This document shows, in pieces, positions 48,514 through 59,079 of a DNA stretch of 64,000 bases; the stretch's first letter is position 1, and each line of letters begins with the position of its first letter. The notes under the pieces were generated by a model, which ran no database searches, was not told where the DNA came from, and was given only the letters and a program-made list of their open reading frames with translations. Position numbers and translations under genes: made by a program. Source of the DNA: Brevundimonas vesicularis (GTDB lineage: Bacteria > Pseudomonadota > Alphaproteobacteria > Caulobacterales > Caulobacteraceae); the NCBI RefSeq assembly GCF_014204545.1, contig NZ_JACHLJ010000001.1:682001-746000 (forward strand), given 5' to 3'.

Positions 48514-48789
48514 TCAACCGTTCAAGGCGCTTTTCAAACCTTCTCCCGGGCGAAAGCGCGCGGTGCGAGAGGCCGGGCGCGCGACGGCCGCGCCGGTCTG
48601 CGGATTGCGCGCAACGCCAGCCTTGCGGTCCACGGCGATGAAACTGCCGAAACCGATCAGCTTCACATCCGCGCCCCGCGTCAGCGACTCGGTCACGCCG
48701 TCCGTAAACGCCTCCAGCGCCGTTTTCGCTTGGTCGCGGCTGATGTTCGCCGCGCTGGCCATCCGGCCGATCAGTTCCGCCTTGGTCAT
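48514..48789 (-). CDS. hup: HU family DNA-binding protein
   Basis: Nucleoid protein that bends and compacts DNA. The 91-residue length and sequence are standard: MTKAELIGRMASAANISRDQAKTAL forms the dimerisation helices (quoted for position 1-25), KLIGFGSFIAVDRKAGVARNPQTG leads into the DNA-binding arm, and the C-terminus is FRPGEGLKSALN. It follows lon on the same strand after a terminator, as hupB follows lon in many proteobacteria. Which HU paralogue it is cannot be told. Confidence 0.95.
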   Translation of the reverse strand: MTKAELIGRMASAANISRDQAKTALEAFTDGVTESLTRGADVKLIGFGSFIAVDRKAGVARNPQTGAAVARPASRTARFRPGEGLKSALNG

Positions 48790-48849
48790 CTGTCCCCCCC
48801 AGAACGAATCACTAAAGGACAGATCGGCGGTTGCGTCAAAAACGAAAAC

Positions 48850-48873
48850 GCCGCCGGTGTGATCACCGGCGGC
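48850..48873 (-). terminator. Terminator after lon
   Basis: A 10-bp perfect stem (GCCGCCGGTG / CACCGGCGGC) with a four-base loop. On the minus strand it is followed by GTTTTCGTTTTTG. It lies 20 bases after the lon stop and separates lon from hup. Confidence 0.85.
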
Positions 48874-48892
48874 GCTCGCTGTTCACTCAGCT

Positions 48893-51289
<2,397 letters not shown>

Positions 51290-51397
51290 GATGCGTACTC
51301 CTGGGCCATTGATCATCTCCGGCCCGCCGCCAGGGTCCGCCGGGCAAGAGGCCCGACCGGCGCATGGCGGCCCGTCGATTCCGACGGCGTTCGGATG

Positions 51398-51428
51398 AGT
51401 ATGTGGTTTGAAAGACCCGCGGTTCAAG
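51398..51428 (-). promoter_or_regulatory. Candidate heat-shock (sigma32) promoter of lon
   Basis: On the minus strand CTTGAA and CCACATACT are separated by 16 bases, close to the proteobacterial sigma32 pattern (CTTGAA and CCCCATnT). It lies about 105 bases upstream of the lon ATG. lon is a known heat-shock gene, which makes the match credible, but the -10 element has a C-to-A mismatch. Confidence 0.5.
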
Positions 51429-51570
51429 CGTGACCGCGGAATGGCCCACATCTGCGTGGCCACAAGCCCTTCCGATCACGTCGCTTTAGGTCCGCATTAC
51501 GCCCGGCGGCGCTTTCGACATGGCCGCTTTACGGGGATCGGGCGTCTTGTGCGGCTCCAAGGAGATGACC

Positions 51571-51699
51571 ATGAGCCGTTCCCACCTGCTGGCCGAGACC
51601 CTGAAACGTCCCGCCCCGGCGCCGACAACCCTTCAGATGGCGATGACCTTCATCGGCGCCCTATTCGGCGCCCCGATACGCAAGGACCGCGCGCGATGA
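51571..51699 (+). CDS. Tiny uncharacterised protein, first of a three-gene cassette (42 aa)
   Basis: Not recognised. The ATG at 51571 follows GGAG with 7-8 bases of spacing. The product is basic, with a hydrophobic middle (about 22-35, LQMAMTFIGALFGA) flanked by Pro-rich sequence and a basic end (IRKDRAR), so it could be a small membrane-associated or amphipathic peptide. Its TGA overlaps the next ATG in an ATGA junction. The four-base overlaps along the cassette are the main evidence that it is translated; on length alone it would not be convincing. Confidence 0.55.
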   Translation: MSRSHLLAETLKRPAPAPTTLQMAMTFIGALFGAPIRKDRAR

Positions 51700-51905
51700 T
51701 GCAGGGCCATGTCGAAGGCGGCGTGACACGCGCCGCCCCTCCCCGACGATATCGGGTCGTGCCTCGCGCCAGCGGTTGGGCCGTGGCGGTCAACAACGCC
51801 TGCACCCGCCCCCTGCCCGATCGCATCTCGGCCGAACGTCTCGCCGCCCGACTTCAGGCCGAGGCCGACCGCCTGAACCGCGACCAACATCGCCAAACCC
51901 AATGA
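51696..51905 (+). CDS. Small uncharacterised protein, second of cassette (69 aa)
   Basis: Not recognised with certainty; it resembles DUF2188-like small proteins. After a basic N-terminus it shows YRVVPRASGWAVAVN (about 20-34), a beta-hairpin with the pattern hydrophobic-x-hydrophobic-x-Pro then Trp, and a C-terminal helix SAERLAARLQAEADRLNR. It starts within the stop of the 42-aa gene (ATGA) and ends within the start of the 64-aa gene (ATGA), so it is translationally coupled to both. The third protein has the same strand-turn-strand-helix layout, suggesting the two are paralogues. Confidence 0.62.
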   Translation: MMQGHVEGGVTRAAPPRRYRVVPRASGWAVAVNNACTRPLPDRISAERLAARLQAEADRLNRDQHRQTQ

Positions 51906-52096
51906 TTACTACCCAAGCCTCCCTAGCCGCCGTCGAAACCCTAACAATCCAGCCTGTCGGCGATCGCTGGCGCATCACCTCAAGCGACGGCCTGTTCGAA
52001 GGCGTCTTCACCGACGCCAAAAGCGCCGTCCGTTGCGCCAAGGCCGAGGCCGACGCCCATCCGGGCCATGTCCTGATGCTGGCCGAGCCCGCCTGA
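51902..52096 (+). CDS. Small uncharacterised protein, third of cassette (64 aa)
   Basis: Not recognised with certainty. LTIQPVGDRWRITSSDGLFE (about 14-33) mirrors the YxVxPxxxxWxV pattern of the preceding gene, and the helix SAVRCAKAEADAHPG ends in the same EAD motif. That shared layout suggests a DUF2188-like tandem duplication. The start overlaps the upstream stop by four bases. A strong hairpin terminator follows 17 bases after the stop. All three genes run opposite to lon and clpX, which flank them. Confidence 0.62.
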   Translation: MITTQASLAAVETLTIQPVGDRWRITSSDGLFEGVFTDAKSAVRCAKAEADAHPGHVLMLAEPA

Positions 52097-52113
52097 CGCC
52101 TCAAGTCAAGAAA

Positions 52114-52141
52114 AAGGCCGGAGCGAGATCGCTCCGGCCTT
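52114..52141. terminator. Bidirectional terminator between the micro-cassette and clpX
   Basis: A 13-bp perfect stem (AAGGCCGGAGCGA / TCGCTCCGGCCTT) with a two-base centre. On the minus strand it is followed by TTTCTTG, ideal for clpX; on the plus strand by CGTCATTTC, weaker, for the three-gene cassette. Confidence 0.88.
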
Positions 52142-52166
52142 CGTCATTTCAGCATCTGTCGCCAGT

Positions 52167-53435
52167 TCAGGCGGCGCCGTCGGCCTTTTTCTTTGAGGCT
52201 TCCGAGTAGATCAGCAGGGGCTGGGCCTTGCCGTCGATGACCTCGGCGTTGACGACGACCTCTTCGACGCCTTCGAACGTCGGCAGTTCGAACATGGTCT
52301 CCAGCAGGATGCCTTCCAGGATCGAGCGCAGGCCGCGCGCCCCGGTCTTGCGGGTGATGGCCTTCTTGGCGACGGCGATCAGGGCGTCGTCGGTGAAGGT
52401 CAGTTCGACATTCTCCATCTCGAACAGACGCTTGTACTGCTTGACCAGGGCGTTCTTCGGCTCGGTCAGAATGGTGACCAGCGCCGTCTCGTCCAGGTCT
52501 TCCAACGTCGCCAGAACAGGCAGACGACCGATGAACTCGGGGATCAGGCCGAACCGCATCAAGTCGTCAGGCTCGACACCCTTCAGGATGTCGCCCGTGC
52601 GACGTTCGTCGATCTCCTTGACCTGGGCGCCGAAGCCGATCGAGGCGCCTGCCCCGCGCGCCGAGATGACCTTCTCCAACCCGGCGAAGGCGCCGCCGAC
52701 GATGAACAGGATGTTGGCGGTGTCGACCTGCAGGAACTCCTGCTGCGGATGCTTGCGACCGCCTTGCGGAGGCACGGAGGCGACAGTGCCTTCCATGATC
52801 TTCAGCAGGGCCTGCTGCACGCCTTCACCCGACACGTCGCGCGTGATCGACGGGTTGTCCGACTTGCGCGAAATCTTGTCGATTTCGTCGATGTAGACGA
52901 TGCCGCGCTGGGCCCGCTCGACGTTGTAGTCTGACGCCTGAAGCAGCTTCAGGATGATGTTCTCGACATCCTCGCCCACATAGCCGGCCTCGGTCAGGGT
53001 CGTGGCGTCGGCCATGGTGAAGGGCACGTCGATGATCCGCGCCAGCGTCTGGGCCAGCAGCGTCTTGCCCGAGCCGGTCGGACCGATCAGCATGATGTTC
53101 GACTTGGCCAGTTCGACGTCGTTGTTCTTCGTCGCGTGGTTCAGGCGCTTGTAGTGGTTGTGGACGGCGACCGAGAGCACCTTCTTGGCGTGCGCCTGGC
53201 CGATGACATAGTCGTCCAGCACGTCGCGGATTTCCTTGGGCGTGGGCACGCCGTCGGTCGTCTTCTTGAAGCCGATCTTGTGCTCTTCGCGGATGATGTC
53301 CATGCACAGTTCGACGCATTCATCGCAGATGAAGACGGTCGGACCCGCGATGAGCTTGCGGACCTCGTGCTGGCTCTTTCCGCAGAACGAGCAGTAGAGG
53401 GTGCTTTTGGCGTCGGTGCCGGCTGCTTTGGTCAT
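52167..53435 (-). CDS. clpX: ATP-dependent Clp protease ATP-binding subunit ClpX
   Basis: AAA+ unfoldase that feeds substrates such as CtrA to ClpP. In 422 residues it has the N-terminal zinc-binding domain with [15 protein letters not shown] and CDECVELC, Walker [13 protein letters not shown], Walker [11 protein letters not shown], and the pore loops GYVGED and a C-terminal region typical of ClpX. It lies downstream of clpP with cicA (opposite strand) and a 106-aa gene between, and ends in a strong hairpin. Confidence 0.97.
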   Translation of the reverse strand: MTKAAGTDAKSTLYCSFCGKSQHEVRKLIAGPTVFICDECVELCMDIIREEHKIGFKKTTDGVPTPKEIRDVLDDYVIGQAHAKKVLSVAVHNHYKRLNHATKNNDVELAKSNIMLIGPTGSGKTLLAQTLARIIDVPFTMADATTLTEAGYVGEDVENIILKLLQASDYNVERAQRGIVYIDEIDKISRKSDNPSITRDVSGEGVQQALLKIMEGTVASVPPQGGRKHPQQEFLQVDTANILFIVGGAFAGLEKVISARGAGASIGFGAQVKEIDERRTGDILKGVEPDDLMRFGLIPEFIGRLPVLATLEDLDETALVTILTEPKNALVKQYKRLFEMENVELTFTDDALIAVAKKAITRKTGARGLRSILEGILLETMFELPTFEGVEEVVVNAEVIDGKAQPLLIYSEASKKKADGAA

Positions 53436-53629
53436 AGACCCTTATCTCACTCCCGCGGGGCGGACCGAAATGGCCCGAAACGCGCTTCCCTCACATTGAT
53501 TCCAGCACTCTGGATGCGAAGGTCTTCAAAAAATGACAATCACCCATCACACGTTCCTGAACAACCCCGAAGGCGGCAAGGGATTGTTGCAGTGCGTGGA
53601 TGGATCAGTGTCGACGGGGATCAAGGCGA

Positions 53630-54277
53630 ATGTCTGACATGGGTATTGTGCAGGAAATACGCCAGTCCACGGCAAATGGACGCACGATCGTCGCTTTCGA
53701 TTTCGACGGCACGCTGACGATTCGCGACAGCTTTACCGAGTTCCTGCGCTGGCGCGCCGGTCCGGGCGCCTGGGCCTTGGGTTTGGTCAAGCTGGCTCCC
53801 GCGCTGGCCGTTTACGCCAAGGATCGCGACAGAGGACGCATCAAGGCGGCCTCCGTCAGGGAATTCCTGCTTGGCGTGAACCGCCAGACGCTGGAAGCGG
53901 AAGCCGCAGCCTTCGCCGAAGAAATCTGGCCCCGCTTCATGCGACCCGATGCGCTTAAGGCGTGGAACGACTGGGGCGAACAAGGCGCGCACCGCGTCAT
54001 CGTGACCGCGTCGCCCACGACGACCGTCGCGCCGTTCGCGCGCAAGCTGGGGGCCGAGGCCCTGCTGGGCACCGCGTTCGTCTTCGATGCGGATGACCGA
54101 ATCACCGGCGACTTCGGCGGCCCCAACTGTCGCGGTAAGGAAAAGGTGCGGCGGCTGAAGGCGGCCTATGGCGACGACATGACCCTGACTGCCGCCTACG
54201 GCGACACCTCAGGTGACACCGAGATGCTGGCGATGGCCCAGCAGCCGGGTTTCCGGGTCTTTCGGCAAAAGCCCTGA
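53630..54277 (+). CDS. cicA: HAD-family phosphatase, CicA-like
   Basis: HAD-superfamily IB hydrolase (SerB-like), 215 residues. Motif I is FDFDGTLT with the nucleophile Asp24 and Asp26, motif II is the Thr/Ser of VIVTASPT, and motifs III/IV lie in the KEKVRRL and AYGDTSGDTEML regions. Established knowledge: Caulobacter crescentus cicA, a phosphotransferase-superfamily gene whose dosage affects growth and cell shape, lies between clpP and clpX, exactly as here; the symbol rests on that synteny plus family. The ATG at 53630 was chosen for AAGG upstream; 53639 is an alternative. The substrate is unknown. Confidence 0.82.
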   Translation: MSDMGIVQEIRQSTANGRTIVAFDFDGTLTIRDSFTEFLRWRAGPGAWALGLVKLAPALAVYAKDRDRGRIKAASVREFLLGVNRQTLEAEAAAFAEEIWPRFMRPDALKAWNDWGEQGAHRVIVTASPTTTVAPFARKLGAEALLGTAFVFDADDRITGDFGGPNCRGKEKVRRLKAAYGDDMTLTAAYGDTSGDTEMLAMAQQPGFRVFRQKP

Positions 54278-54280
54278 GGC

Positions 54281-54601
54281 TCAGTTGCCGTCGGCGTCCA
54301 CGTCGAACACCATCGCCTTGCCGCGCGAGGCCGGATCCCAGCCCGCCTCGATCGCCGAGGCGATGGCGGTGCGGACGGCGTCGACATTGACGCGCTGCTT
54401 CTCCACGTCCGGCCGGCCGTTGGGCCGAAGCGGCGGCGGAAACTGCACGATCGCTTCGCGCTTGAAGTCCGCGTGACGAAGGGAGACGGCCATGCCTTCC
54501 CAGACGTTGCCGCCTTTGGGCTGAGGTTGGCGACGAAGCTCCCAGACGTAGCTTTCGCCATCGACATCGACCGTGCCGCTTTGATCTCGTGTGAACTGCA
54601 T
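54281..54601 (-). CDS. Uncharacterised small protein between cicA and clpP (106 aa)
   Basis: Not recognised. Acidic soluble protein beginning MQFTRDQSGTVDVDGESYVWELRRQP, with no signal peptide, transmembrane helix or Cys. The ATG at 54601 was chosen because the upstream part of the frame runs into the clpP terminator hairpin. It converges with cicA, their stops being 3 bases apart. Codon use looks native. It probably has its own promoter, since a terminator separates it from clpP. Confidence 0.7.
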   Translation of the reverse strand: MQFTRDQSGTVDVDGESYVWELRRQPQPKGGNVWEGMAVSLRHADFKREAIVQFPPPLRPNGRPDVEKQRVNVDAVRTAIASAIEAGWDPASRGKAMVFDVDADGN

Positions 54602-54625
54602 GGCCGTTCCGATAGCACAAAATGA

Positions 54626-54655
54626 AAAGGGCGCGCCGCAACGGGCGCGCCCTTT
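54626..54655 (-). terminator. Terminator after clpP
   Basis: A 12-bp perfect stem (AAAGGGCGCGCC / GGCGCGCCCTTT) with a six-base loop, followed on the minus strand by TCATTTTG. It starts 18 bases after the clpP stop. Confidence 0.85.
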
Positions 54656-54673
54656 CGTCATTCGACGGCCGTC

Positions 54674-55321
54674 CTAGTTGCCGGGCGTCTTCACGCCGTC
54701 GGCGTCGGCCTGCTCGCGGCGATCATAGACGTGGTCCACGATGCCCCAGGCCTTGGCTTCCTCGGCCGACATGAAGTGGTCGCGGTCCAGCGTCTTTTCG
54801 ACCTCCTCATAGGTGCGGCCGGTGTGATGGACGTAGATCTCGTTCAGACGACGCTTGGTGTAGCGGATGTCGGCGGCGTGCAGTTCGATGTCCGACGCCT
54901 GGCCGCGGAAACCGCCGGAGGGCTGGTGCACCATGACCCGCGCATTCGGCAGGGCGATGCGCTGGCCAGCAGCGCCCGCCGTCAGGATCAATGAGCCGGC
55001 CGAGGCCGCCATACCCATCACTACGGTCGAAACCGGGCTCTTGATGTATTGCATGGTGTCGTAGATCGCGAGCGCCGAGGTCACCTGACCGCCGGGGCTG
55101 TTGATATACATGCTGATTTCCTTCTTCGGGTTTTCCGATTCAAGGAACAACAGCTGGGCGCAGATCAGCGACGCCATACCGTCCTCGAACGGTCCTGTCA
55201 GGAAGATGATCCGCTCGCGCAGCAGACGCGAGAAGATGTCGAAGGAGCGCTCGCCGCGGCTGGATTGCTCCACCACCATCGGCACCAGGTTCATGTTCAT
55301 CAGTTCGATCGGATCGCGCAT
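54674..55321 (-). CDS. clpP: ATP-dependent Clp protease proteolytic subunit ClpP
   Basis: Serine peptidase chamber that partners with ClpX and ClpA; essential for cell cycle proteolysis in Caulobacter. In 215 residues the catalytic Ser is Ser107 in GMAASAGS and the His is His132 in VMVHQPSGG; the acidic residue lies in [12 protein letters not shown]. The IGF-loop-binding surface residues and YINSPGG strand are present. A terminator follows. The 304-aa gene and tig lie upstream on the same strand. Confidence 0.97.
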   Translation of the reverse strand: MRDPIELMNMNLVPMVVEQSSRGERSFDIFSRLLRERIIFLTGPFEDGMASLICAQLLFLESENPKKEISMYINSPGGQVTSALAIYDTMQYIKSPVSTVVMGMAASAGSLILTAGAAGQRIALPNARVMVHQPSGGFRGQASDIELHAADIRYTKRRLNEIYVHHTGRTYEEVEKTLDRDHFMSAEEAKAWGIVDHVYDRREQADADGVKTPGN

Positions 55322-55414
55322 TTAGCCTTCTCGGATGCAGTGGCGACGATTCAGCGTCGTCAGCCGGTTATGCTGCATATCGCGTTCGATGACACCCTGC
55401 GCAAGACGCACGGT

Positions 55415-56329
55415 TCAATCGGGCTGCGCGTCTTGCCGGTTCGCTGCGGCACGACGTCCCTTCTGCAGTCGTTCCGCGACCGCCGCCTCCTGCGCAGCGG
55501 CGGATGCGCGATCCGGCTCCGCTTCATAGAGAGCTTGTAGATAGGCGCGATCCCAATCCGTGAGGCCGGTCACATTCTGCGGATCGCCGAACAGGTTCAA
55601 AACCGTGGGCTGATCGGAATAGTCTGCGCGGGGATCGACCTGAGCCAAGACGACCATCGCAGCGTAGTCCATTAGAGCCGGCAAAAGCACGCCATCGGCC
55701 TTGGTCATGTCAATGACGACGGTCGCCGAGTTCAGGTCGTAACGCAGTGGCGACCTCATGCGGCTGACGTTCCGCGATCCAATCGAAGGCGGCTCTTCAC
55801 CCGCGACACGGGCCGCCAGTTGGCCCGTGTCTGCTGAGACCGGCAGGGAAATATGCCACCATCGCACTGGCGCATCGTTGGTTTTGAACCGTTCCAGCGC
55901 CGCCAAACCCATGTTCGTGTTGTCGATCGGAGGACGGAAACGACGACGCCAACCTTCCACCAACGCCGATGCGACGCTGGGACCATCTTCCGTGGCGATG
56001 ATGAGCACATTGGCCGAGCAGCCAGGCTCGCCCACGCGAATTTCAAGGTCATGAGCGATTTCGCCGATGCGATCTGCAAGCATCTGACCGTAGGGCGCCT
56101 TCAATCCGGCGACGCTGACGCACAGCGGCGTGTTCCAACGCCCAAGCCGCGCACCGGCGGGCGCGGTCGCAACACGCTGGACAAACTGGCGCGCAGCCTG
56201 CCGCGGCGACTGACCCTCGACCGTGATCTCCTCCAGATCTGTCGGGGGCGGCTGTCCCGGATCCTGCGCCTGCGCGCCTGTGGTGATGAGGGCGGCCAGA
56301 GCGACAGCGGAAAAAGACATTGACGGCAT
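55415..56329 (-). CDS. Uncharacterised exported protein between tig and clpP (304 aa)
   Basis: Family not recognised. A signal peptide (hydrophobic about 5-18, cleavage near GAQAQ) is followed by a Pro-rich start and ITVEGQSPRQAARQFVQRVA, then a domain (about 55-265) with LGRWNTPLCVSVAGL and two Cys (PLCV, PGCSAN) that could form a periplasmic disulfide. The C-terminal 35 residues are a charged Ala/Arg/Gln helix. It interrupts the tig-clpP pair, with a terminator upstream and 93 bases to clpP downstream. Native codon use. Confidence 0.78.
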   Translation of the reverse strand: MPSMSFSAVALAALITTGAQAQDPGQPPPTDLEEITVEGQSPRQAARQFVQRVATAPAGARLGRWNTPLCVSVAGLKAPYGQMLADRIGEIAHDLEIRVGEPGCSANVLIIATEDGPSVASALVEGWRRRFRPPIDNTNMGLAALERFKTNDAPVRWWHISLPVSADTGQLAARVAGEEPPSIGSRNVSRMRSPLRYDLNSATVVIDMTKADGVLLPALMDYAAMVVLAQVDPRADYSDQPTVLNLFGDPQNVTGLTDWDRAYLQALYEAEPDRASAAAQEAAVAERLQKGRRAAANRQDAQPD

Positions 56330-56342
56330 ACCTGAAAAGCAA

Positions 56343-56367
56343 AATGGGCCCGCACTGCGGACCCATT
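56343..56367 (-). terminator. Terminator after tig
   Basis: An 11-bp stem with one G-T pair (AATGGGTCCGC / GCGGGCCCATT, three-base loop), followed on the minus strand by TTTGCTTTTC. It lies about 57 bases after the tig stop and just before the 304-aa gene's start, insulating that gene from tig. Confidence 0.75.
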
Positions 56368-56424
56368 CGACTTACAATCCAGACACCACAACCGCCAGTT
56401 ACGGTCGTGTAATCGGGCGAAAAA

Positions 56425-57771
56425 TCAGCCCTCGTCTTCGTCTTCCTTCAGCAGCTCTTCCTTGGTGATCGGCTTGTCGGTCACGTCGGCGACGCCCACG
56501 ATCAGGTCGACGACCTTCTCTTCGTAGATGGGCGCGCGCATCTGGGCGGCGGCGTTGGGGTTCTGGCGGTAGAAGTTCAGCACGGCCTGCTCTTGGCCCG
56601 GATAATTGCGCGCTTCCTGCAGGATGGCAGCGTTCAGTTCCTGGTCGGTGACCTGGACGTTGTTGGCGCGACCGATTTCGGCCAGCACCAGGCCCAGACG
56701 CACGCGGCGTTCGGCGATCTTGCGGTATTCAGCTTTCAGATCTTCGTCCGACTTGGCGGCGTCTTCTTCCGGCAGACGACCAGCGGTCTTGTCGGCCTCG
56801 ACCTGCTGCCAGATGCCGTCGAACTCGGCGTCCACCATCTTCGGCGGCAGCGGGAAGTCGTGGGCCTCATCCAGTTGGTCCAGCAGAGCGCGCTTCAGCT
56901 TGAAACGGGCGGCGCCGGCGTACTGCTGGTCCAGGTTGGACTTCAGCAGTTCCTTCAGCTTGTCCAGCGACTCCAGACCGATGCGGGTGGCGAAATCGTC
57001 GTCGATCTTGGATTCGGCTTCCGCCTTGATGGCCTTCACCTTGATGTCGAAGGTGGCCTTCTTGCCGGCCAGATGGGCGGCTTGATAGTTCTCGGGGAAG
57101 GTGACCTCGATGGTCTTCTCTTCGCCGACCTTGGCACCCGTCAGCTGCTCTTCGAAACCGGGGATAAAGCGGCCCGAGCCGATCACCAGGTCCGCGTCCT
57201 CGGCGGCGCCGCCTTCGAACGGCTCGCCGTCCAGCTTGCCCAGGAAGTCGATCGTCAGCTGGTCGCCCTCGGCGGCCTTGACGGTCTTGCCCTTCTTGTC
57301 TTCGTAGGTCTTGGCCTGACCGGCCAGTTCCGTCAGGGCCTCGTCCAGATCGGCGTCCGACGCTTCATAGGTCGGACGTTCCAGCTTCAGGGTCTTGGGA
57401 TCGACCGGCTCGAAGTCCGGCATGATTTCCAGCGACATTTCGTAGGCCAGGTCTTCCTGACCGGCGATGACCTTGTCCATGTCCGAGGTCAGCTTCATCT
57501 CGGCCGGCGCGGCCGGACGGATCTTGGCTTCGTCGAGCGCCTTCTGGCTGGTTTCGTTCAGCTCGGCGTTGATGATCTCGCCCATGAACTCACGGCCGAA
57601 GGTCTTCTTGACGTGGGCGACCGGCACCTTGCCCGGGCGGAAGCCCTTCAGCTTCACCTGCGGGGCGACTTCCTTGACGCGGGCTTCGAGCTTTTCGTTC
57701 AGCTCCGCGACGGGAATGGTGACCGCGATCACGCGGCTGAGGCCTTCGTTCGACTTTTCGACGACTTGCAT
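56425..57771 (-). CDS. tig: Trigger factor
   Basis: Ribosome-associated chaperone and peptidyl-prolyl isomerase. In 448 residues it has the ribosome-binding N-terminal domain with the GFRPGKVPVAHVKKTFG signature (about 44-60), the FKBP-type PPIase domain (about 150-245, with GRFIPGFEEQLTGAKVGEE) and a helical C-terminal domain ending in a short acidic tail. The ATG at 57771 (MQVVEKSNEGL) is the family start; the longer frame to 57906 has no family similarity. It heads the tig-clpP-clpX-lon protein quality-control cluster. Confidence 0.97.
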   Translation of the reverse strand: MQVVEKSNEGLSRVIAVTIPVAELNEKLEARVKEVAPQVKLKGFRPGKVPVAHVKKTFGREFMGEIINAELNETSQKALDEAKIRPAAPAEMKLTSDMDKVIAGQEDLAYEMSLEIMPDFEPVDPKTLKLERPTYEASDADLDEALTELAGQAKTYEDKKGKTVKAAEGDQLTIDFLGKLDGEPFEGGAAEDADLVIGSGRFIPGFEEQLTGAKVGEEKTIEVTFPENYQAAHLAGKKATFDIKVKAIKAEAESKIDDDFATRIGLESLDKLKELLKSNLDQQYAGAARFKLKRALLDQLDEAHDFPLPPKMVDAEFDGIWQQVEADKTAGRLPEEDAAKSDEDLKAEYRKIAERRVRLGLVLAEIGRANNVQVTDQELNAAILQEARNYPGQEQAVLNFYRQNPNAAAQMRAPIYEEKVVDLIVGVADVTDKPITKEELLKEDEDEG

Positions 57772-57962
57772 GGTCGGGATTCTGACGCTCTGGGGCGCAT
57801 GAGCCATCGAGACGGCCGGCGCGGAATGGATAAAGCAAGAAGGCCGCCCCGTGTGGAGCGGCGCCTCGAAGCCCGCCCTTATGTCGAGAAGGGCCCGAAA
57901 GGTCAACGCGGGCGTGGTCAGAGCCGGTGGTTTCGCGGCCTCGGCGTGGCTATGTTGATGAA

Positions 57963-58664
57963 ATGAGCCAACCCGCCTCCCCCATCGGCGTCTTCGTCAC
58001 GCCCGTCACCCCCCTTCAACAGAACTGCACGACCGTCTGGTGCACCGCTACCAACAAGGCCGCGGTGATCGATCCGGGCGGTTCGGTCGATGCGGTGCTG
58101 GGCGAGGTCACGCGGCGCGGCCTGACGCTGGATCAGATCTGGATCACCCACGGCCATCTGGATCACGCGGGCGGTGCGGCCGAGTTGCAGGAAAAGACTG
58201 GCGTCCAGATCACCGGCCCTCAGAAGGCCGACCAGTTCTGGATCGACCGAATCGTAGAGAGCGGCCGGATGTACGGCCTGCCCGACGCTCGCCCCTTCAA
58301 GCCCGATCGCTGGCTGGAGGATGGCGATACGGTATCGTTGGGAGAAACGACTTGGGACGTGCGCCATTGCCCCGGCCATACGCCCGGGCACGTCATCTTC
58401 TTCAATCGCGCGGCCCGATTCGCTCAGGTCGGCGACGTTCTGTTCAAGGGTTCGGTCGGTCGCACCGACTTCCCGATGAGCGATCCGGCCGCCCTAATCC
58501 GCTCGGTGATCGAAAAGCTCTGGCCGCTGGGCGACGACGTCACCTTCGTGCCGGGCCACGGGCCGATCTCCACCTTTGGTGAAGAGCGACGGACCAATCC
58601 GTTCGTGTCTGACGCCGCAATGCGACAGGCCCCGATCCAGCGTGCGCCGTCGGGGCCTGCCTAA
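57963..58664 (+). CDS. MBL-fold metallohydrolase, glyoxalase II-like (YcbL type)
   Basis: Predicted zinc hydrolase, 233 residues. The metal motif THGHLDH gives His63, His65, Asp67 and His68; GHTPGH, GDVLF and PGHGP supply the remaining ligands in the glyoxalase II order. It lacks the C-terminal glutathione-binding domain of GloB, so it resembles YcbL/type II glyoxalase-like enzymes with uncertain substrate. It is divergent from tig, and the ATG at 57963 is preferred since the frame upstream runs into the tig leader. Confidence 0.9.
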   Translation: MSQPASPIGVFVTPVTPLQQNCTTVWCTATNKAAVIDPGGSVDAVLGEVTRRGLTLDQIWITHGHLDHAGGAAELQEKTGVQITGPQKADQFWIDRIVESGRMYGLPDARPFKPDRWLEDGDTVSLGETTWDVRHCPGHTPGHVIFFNRAARFAQVGDVLFKGSVGRTDFPMSDPAALIRSVIEKLWPLGDDVTFVPGHGPISTFGEERRTNPFVSDAAMRQAPIQRAPSGPA

Positions 58665-58682
58665 GCCAACTGATCGTGTGGC

Positions 58683-58976
58683 TTATCGGCGCAGGATCAT
58701 GCCGATGATTACGCCGATGCCCAATGCGTAGAGCGTCGCCTTCATCGGATTGTCCTGAATGTCTTCCTGCACGCGATGGACGCGACCGGAAATCTTCTCG
58801 CGCACCAGGCCCGCATCTTCTCTGACGGCCTGACGGACAGAGGTGGTCTTGCCAAAGCTGCGGCTCTCGCCCTCGGCGAGAATGGCGTCCGCCTGTCGAT
58901 CCAGACGTTGGGTCAGATCATCGTCCTCCAGGACGATGTCGTCGGGTGATGTCGCGCTGATTGGGGTGTTGGTCAT
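58683..58976 (-). CDS. DUF883-like (ElaB/YqjD-type) membrane-anchored protein
   Basis: A 97-residue acidic protein with a long amphipathic helix (about 22-76) and one C-terminal transmembrane helix (about 80-95, LYALGIGVIIGMILRR). The RVQEDIQDNPMKATLYALGIGV segment is typical of DUF883/ElaB proteins, which tail-anchor in the inner membrane and bind ribosomes in E. coli at stationary phase. The ATG at 58976 follows GGAG. An EcfG-like promoter lies 25-50 bases upstream, consistent with stress control. Confidence 0.83.
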   Translation of the reverse strand: MTNTPISATSPDDIVLEDDDLTQRLDRQADAILAEGESRSFGKTTSVRQAVREDAGLVREKISGRVHRVQEDIQDNPMKATLYALGIGVIIGMILRR

Positions 58977-59001
58977 GTCAATCTCCGTGGTTCGCTGAAC
59001 A

Positions 59002-59026
59002 AACCGGCGTTGCGACCCATGGTTCC
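59002..59026 (-). promoter_or_regulatory. EcfG-like general stress promoter for the DUF883-like gene
   Basis: Minus-strand GGAAC, 17 bases, GTT (as GGTT): a match to the alphaproteobacterial EcfG/SigT consensus GGAAC-N16-17-CGTT except for the first base of the -10. The GTT lies 25 bases before the ATG. It is back-to-back with the plus-strand element at 59031. Confidence 0.6.
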
Positions 59027-59030
59027 TTTT

Positions 59031-59055
59031 TGAACGCGGGCCACCACGGTGCGTT
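59031..59055 (+). promoter_or_regulatory. Possible EcfG-like promoter for the 53-aa gene
   Basis: TGAAC, 16 bases, CGTT: one mismatch to GGAAC-N16-17-CGTT with perfect spacing and -10. It ends 24 bases before the ATG at 59080. It is the divergent partner of the element at 59002-59026. Confidence 0.45.
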
Positions 59056-59079
59056 GGTTGAGCGCACAAGGAGCCGCCT

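Noticed and set aside
55322..55414. A promoter or regulatory element upstream of clpP
   Set aside because: A loose TTGCGC/GATATG pair is present, but no convincing sigma70, sigma32 or CtrA-type site could be placed in the 93 bases.
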